A stretch of 64,000 nucleotides of DNA from CAIODY01 sp046051225. GTDB taxonomy: Bacteria; Bacteroidota; Bacteroidia; Chitinophagales; CAIODY01. The notes under the pieces were generated by a model. It worked only from the letters and a program-made list of their open reading frames with translations, ran no database searches and was not told the DNA's origin. The translations under genes and the position numbers were made by a program. The DNA lies in contig JBJOOR010000016.1 in assembly GCA_046051225.1 (NCBI GenBank), positions 1 to 64,000 of the forward strand. The letters are read 5' to 3'. Below, one piece after another: positions 26,935 through 36,567 of this stretch (positions within the stretch are counted from its first letter, which is position 1; each line of letters opens with the position of its first letter).

Positions 26935-28383
26935 TTAATAATAACGTAAGCGTACAACACCTGCAATCCATTTACTGAAGCGGATTACCTGACGGGTATA
27001 ACCATATTCATTATCATACCAAACATATAGTACTGCGCTTTTTCCATCTTTAGAAACAATAGTTGCTTGCGAATCGAAAATTGATGCACAAGGATTTCCA
27101 ACTAAATCGCTGCTTACTAATTCATTACTATCCATGTATTGAATTTGCTCAACCAAACCGCCATGCAAAGCAGCATTGCGCATTAATTCGTTAACACTTT
27201 CTTTAGTAACTGTTTTGTTTAATTGTAAATTTAAAATAGCCAATGATACATTTGGTGTAGGTACACGAACGGCATTGCCTGTAAGCTTTCCAGCCAATTG
27301 TGGTAATACTTTAGCTACGGCTTTATCAGCACCTGTTTCGGTAATTACTAAGTTCAACGCAGCACTTCTTCCACGGCGATATTTGCTATGATAATTATCT
27401 AATAAATTTTGGTCGTTGGTATAAGAATGCACAGTTTCAATATGTCCACGTTCAACACCTATTTCTTTTTCAATAACTGCTAATACTGGCACAATTGCAT
27501 TAGTAGTACACGATGCAGCCGAAAAAATATTTTCGTTAGCATCATAGCTTTCATGATTTACACCATGAACCACATTCGGAATATCGCCTTTAGCTGGTGC
27601 AGTTAACAATACTTTACTTACACCTTTCGATTGTAAATGTTTGCCTAATCCTTCTCTATCACGTAATACGCCTGTATTGTCAATCACCAATGCATCATGA
27701 ATTCCGTAAGCTGTATAATCAATTGATGTTGGGTCGCTGGCGTTAATCATATGTATGCGATGACCATTTACGATTAAACATTTGTTAGGTGTATCGGCTA
27801 TTACAGTTCCAGGAAATGGACCATGAACCGAATCGCTGCGCAATAAATCAGCCCGTTTAGAAATATCTTCATCTGTTTTATCACGAGTTACAATGGCTCT
27901 TAATCTTAATTGTTGTCCTTTACCAGCTTGTGAAATTAATTCACGAGCAGCAATACGACCAATACGACCAAAACCATACAGAATAACATCTTTAGGTTTT
28001 AAATCTATTTTATCGGCACCAATAAAATCTTTCATTTTATCGGTAGTAAAAGCAATTACATCATTATTAAATGTAGCTGCTTCATGCAACCATTCTGTTC
28101 CTAATCTTCCTAAATCAATACGAGCTGGAGCTAAATTCATTTTATACATTTCACGGGCAATAGCCAACACATGATGAATGTTGATAGGCTGTTGAACCAC
28201 TGTACGACTGTAATGCATCAAGTTTAATAATTCGCTTGTGCTTCTATCAATTAATACGTTTCTGAAAAATATTAATTCAACTTGTTTATCGTACCACAAG
28301 TTGCCAATGATGCTGTTTAGCTCAATTGCAGCCTTTTCATCTTCAATATACACACTTAGGTTTTTTTCAAATGTTTGCTCCAT
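26935..28383 (-). CDS. gap: Glyceraldehyde-3-phosphate dehydrogenase, long form
   Basis: 482 residues, against ~335 for the common form. The extra ~125 N-terminal residues (VYIEDEKAAIELNSIIGNLWYDK...) precede the Rossmann fold and match the long GAPDH of Bacteroidota and some gammaproteobacteria. The NAD(P)-binding start is YGFGRIGRIAAREL (~133-146). The catalytic cysteine is C292 in SAASCTTNAIVP, with the partner histidine in HSYTNDQ (~318). The end has YVWYDNEYGYTRQV. It converts glyceraldehyde-3-phosphate to 1,3-bisphosphoglycerate; the long form may work in gluconeogenesis. It is a single-gene unit with its own promoter (28416-28423) and terminator. Confidence 0.93.
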   Translation of the reverse strand: MEQTFEKNLSVYIEDEKAAIELNSIIGNLWYDKQVELIFFRNVLIDRSTSELLNLMHYSRTVVQQPINIHHVLAIAREMYKMNLAPARIDLGRLGTEWLHEAATFNNDVIAFTTDKMKDFIGADKIDLKPKDVILYGFGRIGRIAARELISQAGKGQQLRLRAIVTRDKTDEDISKRADLLRSDSVHGPFPGTVIADTPNKCLIVNGHRIHMINASDPTSIDYTAYGIHDALVIDNTGVLRDREGLGKHLQSKGVSKVLLTAPAKGDIPNVVHGVNHESYDANENIFSAASCTTNAIVPVLAVIEKEIGVERGHIETVHSYTNDQNLLDNYHSKYRRGRSAALNLVITETGADKAVAKVLPQLAGKLTGNAVRVPTPNVSLAILNLQLNKTVTKESVNELMRNAALHGGLVEQIQYMDSNELVSSDLVGNPCASIFDSQATIVSKDGKSAVLYVWYDNEYGYTRQVIRFSKWIAGVVRLRYY

Positions 28384-28415
28384 TATGATGTAAAATTTTT
28401 ATGTTTTTAGGATGG

Positions 28416-28423
28416 CAAAGGTA
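28416..28423 (-). promoter_or_regulatory. -7 element for the GAPDH gene
   Basis: TACCTTTG on the minus strand, an exact match to the Bacteroidota TAnnTTTG element, 33 nt before the GAPDH ATG. No good TTG is seen at -33. Confidence 0.55.
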
Positions 28424-28473
28424 ATTAATTGAGATTAAAAATTATTGTTGATATTAAATTGTTATTAAATTTT

Positions 28474-28512
28474 TGAAAATAAAAAAAGCGGATGATTCAA
28501 TATCATCCGCTT
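28474..28512 (-). terminator. Terminator of the 204-aa exported protein gene
   Basis: An 11-bp perfect stem AAGCGGATGAT / ATCATCCGCTT (28486-28496 and 28502-28512) with a 5-nt loop and a TTTTTATTTTC tail on the minus strand, 30 nt after the stop at 28542. Confidence 0.85.
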
Positions 28513-28541
28513 AGGGTTTATAGTTGGTAGTAAATATTTTT

Positions 28542-29156
28542 TTATTTTTCGGTATTAATTAATTCTGATTTTAAAACTGGGGCAGGTTTTTGAATGCTAC
28601 CATCCATCAATGAAGTATTTATTGCTCGTACATCCGAAGCCATTCCATTGCCCGATGATTGGGTATGATGCACTTTACCTTTTGCACCACCTATTGATAA
28701 TTCACCATCCTCATTTCTATATACCAAAAAAACTTGCGAAGCATTTTTCAATTCAAAATCTTTGGGGCTTATGCTAGCCATTGCTTTATCATCGTTTATC
28801 GAAGCCGATAAATTATTACCTGCTGGCAAATTATATACAGCACATACTGTTATCGAATCATTTACTTTAGCTAAATTATAAACTCGTTGACCAAAGGCTG
28901 ATGAGTTAGACGCAGGTTCTACAAATATCCAATTGCCTTTTACTGTTTTTCTTTCGGTAAACATGGGCGCTACATTTAATGCAGCATTATAACCATCACT
29001 TGATGCTGTACGCTTAACATTGCTGTTAAATTCACCTTCCATAAAACTTACTATCTGACGTGATTTTTTATTAATTTTTTGATTCCCTTTTGCATAACTG
29101 TTTCCAATAGAAAGTACGCAAATGGCTGCTACGAGTGTAAAAATAATGTTTCGCAT
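28542..29156 (-). CDS. Exported protein of unknown function
   Basis: 204 residues from the ATG at 29156; the reading frame is open for 26 further codons upstream, but these overlap the promoter region and are low-complexity, so the inner ATG is preferred. Signal peptide IIFTLVAAICVLSIGNSYA (cleavage about residue 22). The mature part has segments such as SFMEGEFNS (~44) and KTVKGNWIFVEPASN, and a beta-rich middle. A Bacteroidota-specific CpeT/CpcT-like family is possible (the 'mEG.f.S..q' start and 'iw.ep' strand are reminiscent), but I am not sure. Promoter at 29217-29224, terminator at 28474-28512; single-gene unit. Confidence 0.6.
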   Translation of the reverse strand: MRNIIFTLVAAICVLSIGNSYAKGNQKINKKSRQIVSFMEGEFNSNVKRTASSDGYNAALNVAPMFTERKTVKGNWIFVEPASNSSAFGQRVYNLAKVNDSITVCAVYNLPAGNNLSASINDDKAMASISPKDFELKNASQVFLVYRNEDGELSIGGAKGKVHHTQSSGNGMASDVRAINTSLMDGSIQKPAPVLKSELINTEK

Positions 29157-29216
29157 GATTGGGTTGTGTTTTGTGTGTTTGTTTGTGTTTTGTGTTTCTT
29201 GTGTGTTTTGATAAGG

Positions 29217-29224
29217 CAAAGATA
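29217..29224 (-). promoter_or_regulatory. -7 element for the exported-protein gene
   Basis: TATCTTTG on the minus strand, an exact TAnnTTTG match. It predicts a leader of about 54 nt, rich in CA/AC repeats, before the ATG at 29156. Confidence 0.5.
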
Positions 29225-29353
29225 CTAGCACCACAAAGCAAAACCGATACGATAAAAAACCTATTTACTTAATAAAAAAACTGATTTTATAAATTTCATG
29301 TTGTAGAATATTTTGTAATTGAAACTCTAAAATTATATTTGCCATTACTATTT

Positions 29354-29758
29354 ATGAAACTATCCGAATTAATTAAAGAAGCAAAAGATATTGATATTGC
29401 AGCAGTGCCCGAAACCTTGATTGATGGCTCTATTGCTTGGTATATTTATATTATCAATAAAGGAAAAAACAATATCCATAATGTAATGATTCAATCTAAC
29501 GGACGTGGCGAAATAGATGCTTGGCCTGTTAAAACAAGCACACTACGACATTTTATAAATAACATTGCCGCTGGCGAATCATCAAAAGTTGAAATGCTGG
29601 TTGAAGAAGTTTTCTTTTTAGAAAATCAATATTGGGTAAGCTATTATATTGACACCACTATTTTTGATAGTCAGCTTACATTTGCGCCTAATTCTATTGC
29701 AATTGATAAATGCGAAAATATTCCTTTATTAAATGTAAATGGTGTGGTGGCGAAATAA
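29354..29758 (+). CDS. Conserved small cytoplasmic protein, unknown function
   Basis: 134 residues from the ATG at 29354; a TTG at 29339 is in frame but less likely. No signal peptide. A mixed alpha/beta protein with a regular pattern: an N-terminal helix (MKLSELIKEAKDID), strands IAWYIYIINKGKNNIHNVMI (~28-47), and WPVKTSTLRHFIN (~57). The composition looks like a genuine gene and the reading frame stands alone on its strand, but no family is recognised. It converges on the T9SS gene ending at 29779 with only 20 nt between the two stops. Confidence 0.6.
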   Translation: MKLSELIKEAKDIDIAAVPETLIDGSIAWYIYIINKGKNNIHNVMIQSNGRGEIDAWPVKTSTLRHFINNIAAGESSKVEMLVEEVFFLENQYWVSYYIDTTIFDSQLTFAPNSIAIDKCENIPLLNVNGVVAK

Positions 29759-29778
29759 AAACAATGCAATTCAGATTT

Positions 29779-31542
29779 TTAATTCTTCATACAATATTTC
29801 ATTTTGCCGTTCAATTTTAAAAAATAAAGCCCAGCTGGTAGAAAACTAATATCAAAAAATATTTGTTGCAAGCCCAATGGCTGCTTATCGTTTAACATTT
29901 GTTTTATTTTGTTTCCTTTATAATCGTACAATGTTAAATTAATAGGTGATGAGTTATTAACCATATACTTTGTGTTCAACAATGTGCTTTGTTGATTCGA
30001 TTTAACATCAACCACAAAATTTTCATCTGTTAATCTGTTTGTTGTATCATCTTTCAATAATTTCCAAACTGTTAAATCAGATTTTAATTTCACCAAAAAA
30101 AAATCTTTTTTACCATTGCTTTTAAATGTAGCATTTTGCCATGCAAATGTGTTATTAAAATTGCCAGCCAACCATATATCCTTTGAAAACAAATTGCTTT
30201 GAATGCTATGAATAGAGCAGTTTTCGGATGTGTTAGTATTAAATTTTTTCAGCAACACATCACCAGCATTATTTGCTAAAACATAAAAATAACTATTGTA
30301 TAAATTTGCTGAAAGTGTAGGTTTTATGCTTTGTTTATTCATTTTATTAGATGAATTAACAGTACGTTTTTTAGTATAGCCCACTATCGAAATATTATTT
30401 TCATCATCTACAATAATCTGATTGCAATTCATCATTCCATTGTCGCAAATTGGTTTTGCAAAAAATATTTCGGATAGTTTATTGTTTGTTTTAGCAAACA
30501 ACAAATCAGTTTCGGCAATAGCCAAAACTTTTGAAGTTAAATATGGGTTTGTTATCAAGCATTCATTTTGAAAAGAAATGGCAAATATCAATTCATTTTT
30601 CTTGTTGATAGCCAAACATTTATTGTTGCAATTTTCGTTGCCTTCACCACCCAAAACTATTGATTCTAATAGCTTTCCGTTTACATCATATTTTATTAAT
30701 ACCAAATCATTTTTTCCATTTGATGAAATATTTAAGGCATTTCCGTTTGGATTAATATCAACCGAATTGGTAAATGTGCTGATAAAAAAACAGTTATTTT
30801 TTTCATCGCTTACCACACAAGATTGCGATTGAAATGAAGGATTATCGTTTTCTATACCCATTGTGTTGGCATAAATATATTTACCATCGTAAGCGTTGTA
30901 TCTAGCTATAAAAGCTGTGCTATATTTTTTTTCAATTATTTTAGATATCAACAAATGTTTTTGTTCGGAAATATCGGCATCCATCATTTTCGAAAATCTG
31001 CCCGATACCACTACCCCATCGGCTTTATCAATTGTTACCGAACAAATATCATCTGCACCTTCGCCGCCTAATTGATTTACCCAATCTATGTTTCCAGTAG
31101 TTGAAAGTATTTTAACAATAAAGCCATCTGTAGCGCCATTACTTGATAAATTTATTTTTTTTTCTGCATTTTCAAATACACAATCTTTTGAAAAATAGCC
31201 TACCAAATACAAATATCCATTGGCATCAATTTTCATATCATGTATTTCATCTTTGCCCATGCCACCTATTTTATTTGCCCATATTAATTTTCCAAACGAA
31301 TTAAACTTTGCCAATAAAATATCTTGCGAATGATTAGTTGAAGTAATTTTTTTAAAAGAATTTTTATCTATTGTAATGGTATTACAAAAATTGGCTGCCA
31401 TATATACATTGCCAAATTTATCTAACAGAATATTACTTACCACATCATTCGAATCGGCACCAAAGCTATATGCAACCTGCGATGTAGCAGTTGAATATTT
31501 GAATAACAGAAAAAGGATGCAAAAGAATAAGCGACATAGCAT
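29779..31542 (-). CDS. T9SS-exported SBBP-type beta-propeller protein
   Basis: 587 residues. Signal peptide to ~22 (FFCILFLLFKYSTATS). About eight repeats of ~50 residues carry the SBBP-like pattern D.fGNvY.aa.F...-I......-D.llaKfn..G.liW.n.iGG.g.D, e.g. LLDKFGNVYMAANF, KFNSFGKLIWANKIGG and GEGADDICS. This points to a seven- or eight-bladed surface propeller. The last ~75 residues form a T9SS-like tail (NLTLYDYKGNKIKQML ... PAGLYFLKLNGKMKYC), although the usual YPNP box is absent, so export by T9SS is probable but not certain. Function unknown. Confidence 0.7.
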   Translation of the reverse strand: MLCRLFFCILFLLFKYSTATSQVAYSFGADSNDVVSNILLDKFGNVYMAANFCNTITIDKNSFKKITSTNHSQDILLAKFNSFGKLIWANKIGGMGKDEIHDMKIDANGYLYLVGYFSKDCVFENAEKKINLSSNGATDGFIVKILSTTGNIDWVNQLGGEGADDICSVTIDKADGVVVSGRFSKMMDADISEQKHLLISKIIEKKYSTAFIARYNAYDGKYIYANTMGIENDNPSFQSQSCVVSDEKNNCFFISTFTNSVDINPNGNALNISSNGKNDLVLIKYDVNGKLLESIVLGGEGNENCNNKCLAINKKNELIFAISFQNECLITNPYLTSKVLAIAETDLLFAKTNNKLSEIFFAKPICDNGMMNCNQIIVDDENNISIVGYTKKRTVNSSNKMNKQSIKPTLSANLYNSYFYVLANNAGDVLLKKFNTNTSENCSIHSIQSNLFSKDIWLAGNFNNTFAWQNATFKSNGKKDFFLVKLKSDLTVWKLLKDDTTNRLTDENFVVDVKSNQQSTLLNTKYMVNNSSPINLTLYDYKGNKIKQMLNDKQPLGLQQIFFDISFLPAGLYFLKLNGKMKYCMKN

Positions 31543-31635
31543 AAGCCAAATATAGTGTATTTAAAAATATAGAATACTACAAAAAAGATAACCTAAAAAA
31601 AAAATTGAACCCGTAAGAAATGTTTTTTTTATGGT

Positions 31636-31666
31636 TTGTTTCTTTTTCAAAAAGCATTCACCTTTG
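31636..31666 (+). promoter_or_regulatory. Putative promoter for the PKD/SdrD-B surface protein
   Basis: TTG at 31636-31638, a 20-nt spacer, then CACCTTTG at 31659-31666 (one mismatch to TAnnTTTG). The predicted leader is about 100 nt. Confidence 0.4.
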
Positions 31667-31776
31667 ATGCATCAAAAAACAAACGATGAAAAGTTTGAGT
31701 AAGTAGAACGGCAAAAAATGTATTTCAGTTATTCAAATTTTATCATCAACTTTATAAACAATTAAAATTTTTTACC

Positions 31777-34700
31777 ATGAAAACGATGCAAACAAAAATT
31801 ATTAAAACAGTGCAATTTTTATTATTGACTGTTATGTTTTCGGTGTTGTTACAAACACACAAAACACAGGCACAAATTCCTTGTCATGCTAATTTTGGCT
31901 ATTTCACTTCGGGCAATGTGGTACAGTTTTTAGATTCGAGTTATACCAATTCGGGTGCATGTAACTATGCTCATTCTTATTGGAGTTTTGGAAATGGCAT
32001 TACGCAACATTTCAGTTATACCAATAGTCCATCACAAACATTTGCTAATGGCACTTATCAAGTATGCTTACACATCATGGATTCAGTAAATACAAGCTGC
32101 ATTGATTCGTTGTGTCAAACAATAGTAATTGGCAACGCTTGTGGTTATGCAGCTTCATTCACTTACAACACCAATGGTAATGTGGTTTCATTCACCAACA
32201 CATCAACAGGTTCTTTCGCCGGTTCAACATGGAATATTGATGGTGGATATAAATACACTACAATCAATGCTGTAGATACTTTTTTTAGCACAGGCAATCA
32301 TACAGTATGTATGAAAATTGGAAATAGTAATTACACATGTGTAGATTCTATTTGCCAAACTATTAATATTACTTCTATTCCTAATGGCTACCCAATTTCT
32401 GGCTACATCTATAATGATGCAAATAATAATCACATTATGGATGCAGGCGAAACTGGAATTGCGAATCAATCAGTTAATGTGGTTCTTGTGGGAAATGGTT
32501 TCGTAACTGTTCAAACCGATGCTTTTGGGTTTTATCAAACAACTGTGATAGGTGGCAATTATGTATTTTCTCCTAACATCTATTTAAGCGGCTACACTCA
32601 AACTCAACCAACATTTGGTTCATATACAGGCGTTGTATCAACATTTATTGTGAATATGAATTTTGGATTTTACCAGGCCCCATGCGCTACAATTTTTTCT
32701 GCAACTGCCGCAGCGCAAGGTTTGGGTAATTATTTATTCACTGATTCAATAACTAACAATAATTCAGGAATAATTTATAATTGGTATTATGGCGATGGTG
32801 CTTCTGGATTAACCTCCCCTTCATCTCATACATATCTTTTAAATGGAACTTATACACCATCATTAGCCATTTATAATTCATCGAATCCCAACTGCCATGA
32901 TAGTTTTGTATTAGCTCCCATTGTAATAAGTGGATTAACTACTTGCAGTGGTCAGGCACAATTTAATGTTTACTCTAACGGTGGTTGTGGCGGCAGTTAT
33001 TATTTCTATCCAACTACCCAAGTTAGTGGCACAACTTATTCATGGGATTTTGGCGATGGTTCTGCCTTATCAACCAATACTTACCCAGCACATAATTATG
33101 GTTCTTCGAACACTTATACGGTTACATTAATTTCTTACAATGCACCAAATAATTGCTACGACACTTCTTCTCAAAGTGTGAATGTGACCGTAATAGCTGC
33201 GCCAGTTGCAGGGTTTACTTATTCCATCAGCAACAATACAATTACTTGCACCAATACATCAACAGGCTCAATTGCTAATTATTATTGGAATTATGATGAT
33301 GGTGGAAACTCCGCATTAATGAATCCACCAACACATACTTTTTTGTTTGGTGGACAGCATTGGGTTGCATTAAGTGTGAATTCAGCAAGCGGTTGCAGCG
33401 ATAGTTTAGTACAATATTTCAACATCAGTATTCCCAATGCCGATACTTTAACAGGAAATATTTTTAATGATGTAAATAATAATGGAATAAAAGATGCTGG
33501 CGAATTGGGCATGGCAAATCAATATATTTATTTGTATGCACAAGGCACATCAACTTATACCTACACTGATGCGGTGGGAAATTATTCTTTCATTTTACCA
33601 TCAGGCACTGATACAATTTATGCTCCATACATTTGGATGTATTCCAGAACATTGCCTCTGAATACCAATCAGTATGTTGTAACCACCACTGGCAATCAGC
33701 ATTTAAGCGGTTTTGATTTTGGTTATGTAGATACTGTTTCAACTATTGCTGGTCATGTATATTTTGATACCAATGGTAATGGGATGCAAGACGCTGGCGA
33801 ATTAAATGCTTCAGCCATTAGGGTAGATGTGTATGGCAACACCATGAGTACACATGTATATACAGATTATTTTGGCAACTACACCGCTTTGCTTTATTAT
33901 GGCAATGGCACTTACAACATTACTTGCAACCCAGTATTGAGTGGCTATACAGGCTACAACATCAGCACATCACCTACACAATACAATGTAACTACCAGTA
34001 ACGCAACAACTTACAATGGCAATAACTTTGGTTTAAATCCAATCAGTTCAACTACAGGCGATAATTTAATGGTGAACATTACACCAGCCACCACAGCAGT
34101 TCCGGGCTATGGCGCATGGTATTATGTAACAGTGAAAAATATTGGTAGCACAACAGTAGGTGGCAATATAGTTTTTAATTATGACCCATCGATGACTTTT
34201 TCAAATGCTATAAGTGGAACTAATAATTCATCTTCACATCAAGTAAGTTGGACAATTTCATCTTTATCACCGGGTGCTTATTCACAAAATACAATTGTAA
34301 TGAATGTGTCTTCCACCAATGCTTTGGGAACAATTTTAAATCAGAATGCATCAGTTGCTTTAACAAGCGGTACAGATGTAGATTTATCTAACAACGCTAC
34401 AAACTATCAGCAAGTTGTAGTTGGTTCTTACGACCCGAATGAAAAAACTGTGTCGCCAGTTGGTGAAGGTGTGAACGGAGCTATCAACCCAATCAACAAT
34501 AGTGAATTGACTTATACCATTCGTTTTCAAAACACAGGCACAGCACCAGCAGTAAATATTGTGGTGAAAGATGTGATAGATGCCGATTTAGATTTAAACA
34601 CTTTGCAAATGTTAGAAAGCAGCAATAACAATACTTTGTCAATTGATGATGCCACAAGATTAGCAACTTGGAAATTTCAAAATATTATGTTGGCTGATAG

Positions 34701-35133
34701 CAATCATGATGAACCACATAGCCATGGCTATTTACAATTTAAAATAAAATTGAAAAGCGGTTTAACGCAAGGCACTACTTTGAATAATACTGCAAATATT
34801 TATTTTGATTTCAATTCGCCTGTTATTACAAACACTACAAAAAACACAGTTGATTTTAGTTTATCAGTTGCCAATGTGAAAGATGAATTACCAACTATTT
34901 CAATTGCACCCAACCCAATGAATGAATTTTCTACCATTCGTATTGACGGTTTGAAAGGCACAACAGATGTAGATGTAACGATTACAAATGTATTAGGTGA
35001 AAAAGTAAAAACGCTTTCGCATCAATCGAACATCATCAGCATTGATAGAAATAATTTAAGCAGCGGAATTTATTTTTATGAATTGAAAAACAACGGAAAG
35101 AAAATTGGTAATGGTAAAATTGTGGTGGAATAA
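31777..35133 (+). CDS. Large T9SS-exported adhesin-like protein with PKD, SdrD-B-like and DUF11/DUF7619-type domains
   Basis: 1118 residues. Signal peptide to ~31 (LLLTVMFSVLLQTHKTQAQ). PKD-like domains lie at about 35-115, 120-195, 300-385 and 390-470 (HSYWSFGNG, YSWDFGDGS, and further 'W.fGDG' motifs). Three SdrD-B-like domains follow the pattern I.G.vy.D.N.NG..DaGE (about 205, 555 and 655). A DUF11-like domain covers ~765-870. A SYDPNEKTVSPVG module with the usual LTYTIRFQNTGTAPA then runs to ~1030. The end is a T9SS sorting domain (SIAPNPMNEFSTIRID ... GIYFYELKNNGKK). The multidomain stalk and calcium-binding-like SdrD-B repeats point to a surface adhesin. A strong terminator follows at 35155-35188. 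Confidence 0.85.
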   Translation: MKTMQTKIIKTVQFLLLTVMFSVLLQTHKTQAQIPCHANFGYFTSGNVVQFLDSSYTNSGACNYAHSYWSFGNGITQHFSYTNSPSQTFANGTYQVCLHIMDSVNTSCIDSLCQTIVIGNACGYAASFTYNTNGNVVSFTNTSTGSFAGSTWNIDGGYKYTTINAVDTFFSTGNHTVCMKIGNSNYTCVDSICQTINITSIPNGYPISGYIYNDANNNHIMDAGETGIANQSVNVVLVGNGFVTVQTDAFGFYQTTVIGGNYVFSPNIYLSGYTQTQPTFGSYTGVVSTFIVNMNFGFYQAPCATIFSATAAAQGLGNYLFTDSITNNNSGIIYNWYYGDGASGLTSPSSHTYLLNGTYTPSLAIYNSSNPNCHDSFVLAPIVISGLTTCSGQAQFNVYSNGGCGGSYYFYPTTQVSGTTYSWDFGDGSALSTNTYPAHNYGSSNTYTVTLISYNAPNNCYDTSSQSVNVTVIAAPVAGFTYSISNNTITCTNTSTGSIANYYWNYDDGGNSALMNPPTHTFLFGGQHWVALSVNSASGCSDSLVQYFNISIPNADTLTGNIFNDVNNNGIKDAGELGMANQYIYLYAQGTSTYTYTDAVGNYSFILPSGTDTIYAPYIWMYSRTLPLNTNQYVVTTTGNQHLSGFDFGYVDTVSTIAGHVYFDTNGNGMQDAGELNASAIRVDVYGNTMSTHVYTDYFGNYTALLYYGNGTYNITCNPVLSGYTGYNISTSPTQYNVTTSNATTYNGNNFGLNPISSTTGDNLMVNITPATTAVPGYGAWYYVTVKNIGSTTVGGNIVFNYDPSMTFSNAISGTNNSSSHQVSWTISSLSPGAYSQNTIVMNVSSTNALGTILNQNASVALTSGTDVDLSNNATNYQQVVVGSYDPNEKTVSPVGEGVNGAINPINNSELTYTIRFQNTGTAPAVNIVVKDVIDADLDLNTLQMLESSNNNTLSIDDATRLATWKFQNIMLADSNHDEPHSHGYLQFKIKLKSGLTQGTTLNNTANIYFDFNSPVITNTTKNTVDFSLSVANVKDELPTISIAPNPMNEFSTIRIDGLKGTTDVDVTITNVLGEKVKTLSHQSNIISIDRNNLSSGIYFYELKNNGKKIGNGKIVVE

Positions 35134-35154
35134 CTAGAATTAATTTTTACCATA

Positions 35155-35188
35155 AAAAGCGAAGCAATAATTGTTGCTTCGCTTTTTA
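35155..35188 (+). terminator. Terminator of the adhesin-like gene
   Basis: A 13-bp perfect stem AAAAGCGAAGCAA / TTGCTTCGCTTTT (35155-35167 and 35174-35186) with a 6-nt loop and a TTATTTTTT tail, 21 nt after the stop. Confidence 0.88.
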
Positions 35189-35273
35189 TTTTTTAAAATT
35201 TGCAGGATTAATATTGCTATTATATTTTGTCGCACAATTACAAAATATGAAGCTTTATTGAACAAATAAAATA

Positions 35274-35642
35274 ATGAACAAAAAAACAAAAAACATAAAT
35301 GAATACATTTCTTTGCAGCCTGATATAGCAAAAGAAATGTTAGAACAAATAAGAGAAATTGTAAAATCAATTATACCTGATACCGAAGAAATAATCAGCT
35401 ATGGAATGCCAGCGTTCAAGGTTTATGGCAGGGTGTTAGTTTATTTTGCAGGTTTCAAAAATCATTGTAGTTTGTTTCCTGCTAATGCAAGTTTGATTGC
35501 AGAAATGAAAACTGAATTAAAGAATTACAAAACATCAAAAGGTACTATTCAATTTGAATTTGGAAAACCTTTACCAATTAATTTGATAAAAAAAATTGTA
35601 AAAATTAGAATGAAAGAAAATTTAAAAAAATCAAAATTATGA
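35274..35642 (+). CDS. DUF1801 (YdhG-like) domain protein
   Basis: 122 residues, a single domain. Typical landmarks: helix EYISLQPDIAKEMLEQIREIVKSIIPD (~10-36), EIISYGMPAFKVYGRVLVYFAGFKNHCSLFP (~38-68) and GTIQFEFGKPLPINLIKKIVKIR (~93-115). This is the DUF1801 fold, related to the iron-chaperone frataxin-like and YdhG proteins. Exact function unknown. Its TGA overlaps the ATG of the following VOC gene (ATGA), so the two are co-translated. Confidence 0.85.
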   Translation: MNKKTKNINEYISLQPDIAKEMLEQIREIVKSIIPDTEEIISYGMPAFKVYGRVLVYFAGFKNHCSLFPANASLIAEMKTELKNYKTSKGTIQFEFGKPLPINLIKKIVKIRMKENLKKSKL

Positions 35643-36076
35643 CACAATTAGTTCCGTACTTAAATTTCATGGGCAATACCGAAGAGGCCATGAATTTTTA
35701 CAAATCAGTTTTCGGTGGTGAGTTTATTACTTTTCAACGCTTTAGCGATGTGCCTGGTGCTGCTGATAACTTACCAGATAATGAAAAGAATATGATGATG
35801 CATGTAGCATTAAAAATTAATGAAACAATTACATTGATGGCTACTGATTTATTGGCATCAGAAGGACACAAATTAAATTCGGGAAATCAAATTTCATTAT
35901 CATTAAATGCTGAATCGAAAGAAGAAGCCGATAAAATTTTCAATGGTTTATCAGCAGGCGGAAAGATTGAAATGCCCGTGCAGGATACATTCTGGGGTGC
36001 TTACTTTGGCATGTGGCAAGATAAATATGGTATAAAATGGATGGTGAACTACGATTACCCTAAGGAAGGGAAATAG
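35639..36076 (+). CDS. VOC-superfamily (PhnB-like/glyoxalase-fold) protein
   Basis: 145 residues. Two beta-alpha-beta-beta-beta modules: YLNFMGNTEEAMNFYKSVFGGEF (~7-29) and GNQISLSLNAESKEEADKIFNGLSAGG (~83-110), ending in WGAYFGMWQDKYGIKWMVNYDYP, the standard C-terminal strand of PhnB-like proteins. These bind small hydrophobic ligands or metal ions; no function is assigned. Start overlaps the DUF1801 gene by 4 nt. Confidence 0.9.
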   Translation: MTQLVPYLNFMGNTEEAMNFYKSVFGGEFITFQRFSDVPGAADNLPDNEKNMMMHVALKINETITLMATDLLASEGHKLNSGNQISLSLNAESKEEADKIFNGLSAGGKIEMPVQDTFWGAYFGMWQDKYGIKWMVNYDYPKEGK

Positions 36077-36151
36077 TTGTTTGTTCATTTGTGTAAATCA
36101 AATTCCGAATAACTAAATAACCATTAACTTAATAACTTTTAAAAATAGAAT

Positions 36152-36565
36152 ATGACAAATCCAATCACGGTTGAAGCTACCATAAATGCTTCGGTAGAAA
36201 AAGTATGGCAATGTTGGACAACGCCCCAACACATCATGCAATGGAATCATGCAAGCGATGATTGGCATTGCCCTGCATCCACTTATAGTTTGGAAGTTGG
36301 TGGAAAGTTTTCAGCAACTATGGCTGCAAAAGATGGAAGTTTTTCGTTCGATTTTTGGGCAATACAAGATGAAATAAAAATGAATGAATTTATTGCTTCA
36401 ACTATGGGCGATGGCAGAAAAATGGATGTGAAATTTATTGCTGATGGCAATACAACCAAGGTGATTGAACGCTTTGAGCCTGAATCTGAAAATCCAATTG
36501 AAATGCAACAACAAGGCTGGCAAATGATTTTGGATAATTTCAAAAAGTATGTAGAAAATAATTAG
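36152..36565 (+). CDS. SRPBCC/AHSA1 domain protein
   Basis: 137 residues: a START-like helix-grip fold. The start is ITVEATINASVEKVWQCWTTPQHIMQWNHAS, the characteristic AHSA1 opening. It is followed by a beta-sheet with LEVGGKFSATMAAKDGSFSFDFWA and a long C-terminal helix (GWQMILDNFKKYVENN). These proteins bind hydrophobic ligands or act as chaperone co-factors. Belongs to a cluster with the DUF1801 and VOC genes, which commonly travel together in Bacteroidota. Confidence 0.88.
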   Translation: MTNPITVEATINASVEKVWQCWTTPQHIMQWNHASDDWHCPASTYSLEVGGKFSATMAAKDGSFSFDFWAIQDEIKMNEFIASTMGDGRKMDVKFIADGNTTKVIERFEPESENPIEMQQQGWQMILDNFKKYVENN

Positions 36566-36567
36566 CC

